The notes under the pieces: model-generated
What the model was told of the DNA's origin: nothing
Seen by the model: only the letters and a program-made list of their open reading frames with translations
Database searches by the model: none
Source: JAMQKA01 sp043951865
GTDB taxonomy: Bacteria; Bacteroidota; Rhodothermia; Balneolales; Balneolaceae
Direction of reading: 5' to 3'
Assembly (NCBI RefSeq): GCF_043951865.1
Contig: NZ_JBINJF010000007.1
Location: 1 to 64,000 of the forward strand
DNA: 64,000 nucleotides
In this document: one piece after another, positions 60,078-64,000 of the stretch
Position numbering within the stretch: position 1 is the stretch's first letter
How the letters are laid out: every line of letters begins with the position of its first letter
Program-made: the position numbers and the translations under genes

Positions 60078-62714
60078 ATGGCAAGGCTTATCGGGCAAAA
60101 ATGGAGAAAGTTTGACTTACATCTTCACACTCCTGCATCTCATGATTGGTCAGGTGGAGAAATAACACCAGAAGAATTTGTAAAAGCTGCTCTAGATAAC
60201 GGTTTAGATGCAATTGCTATTACAGATCACAACACTGCAAACTGGATTGACAGAGTAAAAATAGCCGCTGATACTACGCATTTAAAAGTATTTCCAGGCA
60301 CTGAGATAACTGCTTCAGGTGGTGAAGGTGGTATACATATAATTGCGATATTTGATCCAGAAAAAAATGAGGGCGCTGTAAATGATTTGCTTGCAAAAGC
60401 TGACATCACATCTGAAATGCGTGGCAATAAAGAAGCAATTTCTTCCAAAAGTGTAAATGATATAGTTGATTTAATATACAATAGCGATGCTCTTCCAATA
60501 CTTGCCCATGCAAATTCAAGTAAAGGTGTTTTAAATGATATGAGAGGGCAACAACGAAACAAAATCATGAATAATCCACGTGTTGCAAGCGTGGAAGTAA
60601 GTGATACTGAGAGGTATCGGTCTTTATTGGATGGGAATGATCAAAATTACAAAAGAGCTTTACCTGTTCATAGAGCATCGGATAATCCTGCTACCGGTGA
60701 TAATGGACATTCTTTGGATGGAATTGCGTTGCAGTACTCATACTTTAAAATGGATGAAGTAAACCTCAATGGCTTAAGACAATGTTTCTACGATCCAGAA
60801 ATAAGAATAAGAACGGATGAAGATATATCTCCATTATCTGAATCAATAGGTCCTTACATCAAAAATATTTCAGTTTCTCAAGGATTTTTGAGTGGTTCCT
60901 ATCAATTTCATGAAGGATTAAATTGTATTGTAGGTGGCAAGGGTGTTGGAAAGTCGTTATTAGTTGAAGCAATAAGGTTTGGTTTAAGTCAAGAATCTGA
61001 GTTAGAACAGATCTCAAAAGATCATAAAAGTAAACTCGAAAAAAGGTTTGGTCTTGGTTGTTCAGTAGAAATACAAGTTGTTTCAAAAAGCGGGCAGGAG
61101 TTTAAAATAACTAGAGTTTATAATGGAGAAACAAATCCAACTAATGTTATAAGACCCTCAGATAATACTGAGTATGATGGTGAAGTTGACGAGCTTTTTC
61201 CAATTATGGCCTACAGCCAAACAGAAGCAGTTGAAATTGCTAGGGATGAAACAGCTCAGTTAAGTCTTGTTGACAGATTACTTGATTTGACATCATTATT
61301 CCGAGAATTGAGAAAAATTCAGGAACAGTTGAATGCTCTAGATCAGGATCTTGCTAATTGCATATCTGAAGCTGAAAAGTGCAATCAACTTAAAACAGAA
61401 ATTGCAAGTGTAGAAGAAAAAATAGCTGAAATTGATCGCCAGTTGGGGTCTGGAGAACATGTAACATATAACGAAATGTTAACTAAAAAGGACTATTTGG
61501 ATGAACATACTCAGCAACTAAATGAATGGAAAAAATCATTAAGAGAAGAAAAGGAAAATATAGACTCTGATGTTTTGCCCGATCTACCAGATGAACTTGA
61601 AGATGATACTTTATCGAATGACTTTAATGATCTCTCTCTTACTAATAAAGAGGAAATCAAAACATCGCTACAGGAATCTATAGATCTTATTGAAAATAAG
61701 ATCATGGAGTTGAAAAATTTGAGAGAAGATTGGGATAATGAACTGGAAAATGCAAAAGAAGCCTATGAAGAATGGGCAGAAGAGGCAGGTGGAGATGCTC
61801 CGAGTCTTACCAAAAAAAGAGAAGAGTTAAATCTCGAATTGAAGGATTTAAAAGAATTGCTAACAAATTCTCAATCAATAGCAAACAATGCATCTGATTA
61901 CAAAGTTAAAAGAGATGAACAGCTTGATAAATTAGAAGTTGTTAGAAATCGCATATTTGAATTAAGGTCAAACAAATATGATGAAATTACTGAAGCCACT
62001 GAAGAAAGGCTCCGTTTATCACTTACAAAGAACGGGAATCGGGAAAGATTTGAAGAACAATTAATTGAAATATGCAGAGGTACACACACCAGACACGAAG
62101 ACTTAAAAAAACTTGCTTATAAAATTAGACCAAGAGAATTTGGAAAAATTCTTCTTGAAGACGATGCTACTGAGTTGGAACAAGTTACTGGCATTGATGG
62201 AGATTTAGCAGAAAGAATTTATGAGGGGGCATGTGAATCATTAAATATTCAGGAGATACTTTCCCTTCAACATCAAGATCTAATGGACGATGCCCCAACT
62301 ATTGAATTAAAAAAACAAGATGGTTCCTATGGAAAACTATCCGAGTTATCAATAGGACAGAAATCTTCAGCATTACTTATGATTGCATTGACAGATAATG
62401 ACTCTCCAATTTTAATTGATCAACCAGAAGATGCTTTGGACTTAGCATCAGTATTTGAAGATATAACAACCCCAATTCGATCTAGAAAAGAACAAAGACA
62501 GTTTTTACTCACAACTCACAATCCAACAGTTGCTGTTGCAGGCGATGCAGACCGTTTTCAAGTTCTTAAAGCGACTTCCAGCACTACTGATATATCAGTT
62601 CATGGAGCAATAGAAAGAAAGGACGTGCGAGAAGAAATAATATTACACCTAGAGGGAGGCGAACGGTCTTTTGAATTAAAGACAAAGAAATACAAAAAAC
62701 ATTTACAGAATTAG
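60078..62714 (+). CDS. Cassette 12: TrlF-type protein, PHP domain fused to SMC-like ATPase
   Basis: An 878-residue protein; the ATG at 60078 is preferred to a GTG 16 codons upstream. PHP domain (about 8-250): FDLHLHTPASHDW (His15, His17), ITDHNT (Asp50, His51), PGTEITAS (Glu76), GGIHIIAI (His87), ILAHANSS (His144). ATPase: Walker A GGKGVGKS (286-293), long coiled coil (about 400-650), SELSIGQKSSALLMI signature, ILIDQPEDALD Walker B, and TTHNPTVAVAGDADR. It likely hydrolyses nucleic acid ends or nucleotides under ATP control. At 2.6 kb it is very large for a cassette. Confidence 0.85.
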   Translation: MARLIGQKWRKFDLHLHTPASHDWSGGEITPEEFVKAALDNGLDAIAITDHNTANWIDRVKIAADTTHLKVFPGTEITASGGEGGIHIIAIFDPEKNEGAVNDLLAKADITSEMRGNKEAISSKSVNDIVDLIYNSDALPILAHANSSKGVLNDMRGQQRNKIMNNPRVASVEVSDTERYRSLLDGNDQNYKRALPVHRASDNPATGDNGHSLDGIALQYSYFKMDEVNLNGLRQCFYDPEIRIRTDEDISPLSESIGPYIKNISVSQGFLSGSYQFHEGLNCIVGGKGVGKSLLVEAIRFGLSQESELEQISKDHKSKLEKRFGLGCSVEIQVVSKSGQEFKITRVYNGETNPTNVIRPSDNTEYDGEVDELFPIMAYSQTEAVEIARDETAQLSLVDRLLDLTSLFRELRKIQEQLNALDQDLANCISEAEKCNQLKTEIASVEEKIAEIDRQLGSGEHVTYNEMLTKKDYLDEHTQQLNEWKKSLREEKENIDSDVLPDLPDELEDDTLSNDFNDLSLTNKEEIKTSLQESIDLIENKIMELKNLREDWDNELENAKEAYEEWAEEAGGDAPSLTKKREELNLELKDLKELLTNSQSIANNASDYKVKRDEQLDKLEVVRNRIFELRSNKYDEITEATEERLRLSLTKNGNRERFEEQLIEICRGTHTRHEDLKKLAYKIRPREFGKILLEDDATELEQVTGIDGDLAERIYEGACESLNIQEILSLQHQDLMDDAPTIELKKQDGSYGKLSELSIGQKSSALLMIALTDNDSPILIDQPEDALDLASVFEDITTPIRSRKEQRQFLLTTHNPTVAVAGDADRFQVLKATSSTTDISVHGAIERKDVREEIILHLEGGERSFELKTKKYKKHLQN

Positions 62715-62724
62715 GCAGTAAGCT

Positions 62725-62847
62725 CACTAAACAGTATATACCGACAGACCTCATCAAGTCTTTTATAATCATGGGTTTAGGTGCTTCTTTCGTTAGTTGC
62801 TAATTCAACAGAAATGCGTGTGTTTGTTATGCGCAATATCGTTAGGT
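62725..62847 (+). repeat. attC site 12, right end of the array
   Basis: R'' arm CACTAAAC (62725-62732, within AGCTCACTAAAC) complements the unit's start GTTAGTGGGCTT. R' is GTTAGGT (62841-62847). Length 123 bases; the interior carries CGTTAGTTGCTAATTCAACA. Beyond it the sequence is unrelated to attC. Confidence 0.8.
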
Positions 62848-62940
62848 ATCCTACTCTCTATTATTCAGTTCAGGGTTTATTAGATGCCTGTAAAAGGATG
62901 GTGTTTACTACAACCTCTTTCAGATTATGGTGGATTATCA

Positions 62941-63216
62941 TTATTCAACTTTACCCTCGTTCAAAAAAGCTTCTATATCATCAATATTGTATCGAATTGT
63001 ACGACCCTTCTGTGAATAAGACAGCTGATTGCTATCCCTTAGATATTGGATATGACGTCGAGAGCATTGAAGCATTTCCATTACTTCTTCAGTTGTAAGC
63101 CATTTCCTCCTGGTAGCTTTGCGAATAATTTCAGGCATTTCTTCCCGCAGTACTTGTTGGACGGCCTCATAAATTGCTTCTTCTAACTCTTCTTTATTCG
63201 GAATAAATACATTCAT
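62941..63216 (-). CDS. Excisionase-like helix-turn-helix protein
   Basis: A 91-residue protein. An N-terminal acidic helix (EELEEAIYEAVQQVLREEM) is followed by a HTH_17/MerR-like domain (WLTTEEVMEMLQCSRRHIQYLRDSNQL) and SQKGRTIRYNIDDIEAFL. Such small proteins are typical of mobile elements of Bacteroidota and act as excisionases or local regulators. It is divergent from the LexA-type gene, sharing a 92-base region. Confidence 0.82.
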   Translation of the reverse strand: MNVFIPNKEELEEAIYEAVQQVLREEMPEIIRKATRRKWLTTEEVMEMLQCSRRHIQYLRDSNQLSYSQKGRTIRYNIDDIEAFLNEGKVE

Positions 63217-63275
63217 GATAAGTGGTTTTATTACAATTAGTCGTAGGTAAGTATGCAGGTTTTGAATCTATATAA

Positions 63276-63302
63276 AACGTTCTTACATTATGTACGAACG
63301 TT
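63276..63302. promoter_or_regulatory. 27-bp palindromic operator ahead of the LexA-type gene
   Basis: AACGTTC (63276-63282), TACAT (63284-63288), ATGTA (63290-63294) and GAACGTT (63296-63302) form a symmetric site around T63289 with only one mismatched pair. The right arm contains the palindrome GAACGTTC. It ends six bases before the ATG, so bound protein would block transcription of the LexA-type gene and probably of the divergent HTH gene. Confidence 0.72.
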
Positions 63303-63308
63303 CATAAG

Positions 63309-63956
63309 ATGGCTATGGATTCTCTTACCCCTAAACAGAAACAGTTTTACGACAGCTTGATCAGCTTCTTTCGCAGGCATCAGCGTTTGCCTTCTCACCG
63401 CGAGGCAGCTGATATCAATGGACTCCAATCAAAAAATAGTTCGCTTCAATATCACCAGGCTTTGGAAGAAAAAGGATATTTGGAAAGGGACGAGTCTGGC
63501 AATTACCGGTTTACCTCGGCTGTAGATATATGGCCGGGATCTGACGAGGCAGGAACTTCTATTCCGGTGTTGGGAGAAATTACAGCCGGTGCTATGCAGG
63601 AAGCAGTACAGGCAGACCTGGGTGAGATTACATTCAGTCATCTTTTTCCCAACGTAGAGAACGTCTTTGCTCTCCGGGTGAAAGGCATGAGTATGTCTGG
63701 GCTTGATATATCCGATGGCGATTATGTGTTGCTATCAAAAACTGAATTGCGAAATGGAGACGTAGGAGCTGTGCTATATAATGGGGAAACCACCCTCAAA
63801 AAAGTTCACAAAGAGAAAGACAGGATTCGCCTTAAACCTGCCAATCCCGAATTTGACGATCTTGTCATCGAGCCCGATGAGGCCGAAGAGGTACAAACCC
63901 TTGGAAAATATTTAGGACACATAAACCAGCATGGACTCTTTAAGTCTCCCTATTAA
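63309..63956 (+). CDS. lexA: LexA-type SOS repressor
   Basis: A 215-residue protein. The N-terminal winged helix (LTPKQKQFYDSLISFFRRHQ; LPSHREAADINGLQSKNSS) is of LexA type. The autocleavage site is Ala93-Gly94 (ITAGAM), and the catalytic pair is Ser128 (GMSMSG) and Lys164 (TTLKKV). It should bind the palindrome in front of it and be cleaved after RecA activation. Position beside an excisionase-like gene and a cassette array leaves open whether it is the chromosomal LexA or an element-borne copy. Confidence 0.88.
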   Translation: MAMDSLTPKQKQFYDSLISFFRRHQRLPSHREAADINGLQSKNSSLQYHQALEEKGYLERDESGNYRFTSAVDIWPGSDEAGTSIPVLGEITAGAMQEAVQADLGEITFSHLFPNVENVFALRVKGMSMSGLDISDGDYVLLSKTELRNGDVGAVLYNGETTLKKVHKEKDRIRLKPANPEFDDLVIEPDEAEEVQTLGKYLGHINQHGLFKSPY

Positions 63957-64000
63957 TCCAACAGCATGCCCGCTTCTTCATATACAAGGTACCAGCCTAC

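Larger units (their letters stand above)
47951..62847 (+). mobile_element. Integron cassette array without integrase (CALIN), 12 cassettes
   Basis: Twelve units in one orientation each have a core GTTRRRY-like start, one gene (two in one case), and an attC site at the 3' end whose R'' box is the reverse complement of the same unit's start. Example: GTTAGGGCAAG before the gene at 51672 and CTTGCCCTAAC after it. All attC right ends share 'GCRATGTCGTTA'. No tyrosine recombinase is encoded in the window. The array lies between the virus-like block and the LexA-type gene. Confidence 0.88.

Noticed and set aside
49351..62847. CRISPR-like or simple dispersed repeats between genes
   Set aside because: Spacing is gene-sized, repeats are imperfect inside, and each R'' box complements its own unit's start, which only fits attC sites.

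Overview
The window reads as a chromosomal segment of a bacterium of the Bacteroidota/Balneolota/Rhodothermota (FCB) group. This is inferred, not proven: most chromosomal genes lack Shine-Dalgarno sites, Crp/Fnr regulators of the kind with the 'LSRxR' ending are present, several YceI, pirin and DoxX stress genes occur together, and the virus-like block recalls the tailless membrane phages known from Salisaeta-type hosts.

Layout. (1) 1-6.5 kb: the end of a molybdenum hydroxylase small subunit (minus strand), divergent from an accessory and cofactor cluster: NifS-like cysteine desulfurase, XdhC, MocA-like nucleotidyltransferase, MoaD, MoaE, MoeA and a TauE/SafE permease. (2) 6.6-9.4 kb: a secreted serine hydrolase and a small secreted protein of unknown role. 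(3) 9.75-25.8 kb: a stretch bounded on the left by a 3'-half tRNA-Arg remnant and on the right by an intact tRNA-Arg(UCG), the geometry of an old island at a tRNA gene. It carries a quinone/catechol/electrophile stress set (two YceI proteins, F420-reductase-like and QorB-like oxidoreductases, a CatE-like dioxygenase with DoxX, pirin, SDR, quinone reductase). Three transcription units there start behind near-identical FNR-type boxes, and an FNR-like regulator is encoded between them. A higher-GC two-gene block with strong Shine-Dalgarno sites and a toxin-antitoxin pair complete it. (4) 26.3-47.6 kb: about 25 tightly packed minus-strand genes that look like a virus without tail genes: two candidate beta-rich capsid proteins, two spike-like beta proteins, lytic transglycosylase, M15-type peptidase, peptidoglycan-binding and transglutaminase-like proteins, at least ten small proteins with one C-terminal membrane anchor and a basic tail, a RadA-like ATPase, and a 2417-residue polyvalent protein (RelA/SpoT-like domain, DNA methylase, SNF2-like helicase). 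No terminase, portal, tail gene or integrase is visible. (5) 47.95-62.85 kb: twelve gene cassettes, each ending in an attC-type recombination site, with no integron integrase in the window (a CALIN-type array). Most cassettes encode nuclease-like or HEPN/PIN proteins and a PHP-ATPase of TrlF type. (6) 62.9-64 kb: an excisionase-like HTH gene divergent from a LexA-type repressor preceded by a 27-bp palindromic operator.

How it fits together: region 3 looks like an FNR-type-controlled quinone detoxification island. Regions 4-6 put a virus-like module, a store of probable anti-phage cassettes and a LexA-type switch side by side. The two most notable things are the cassette array, whose boundaries can be read from the R''/R' complementarity of each cassette, and a twice-occurring hairpin RNA element (near 10.0 and 26.25 kb) whose stems covary around a 24-base invariant core.
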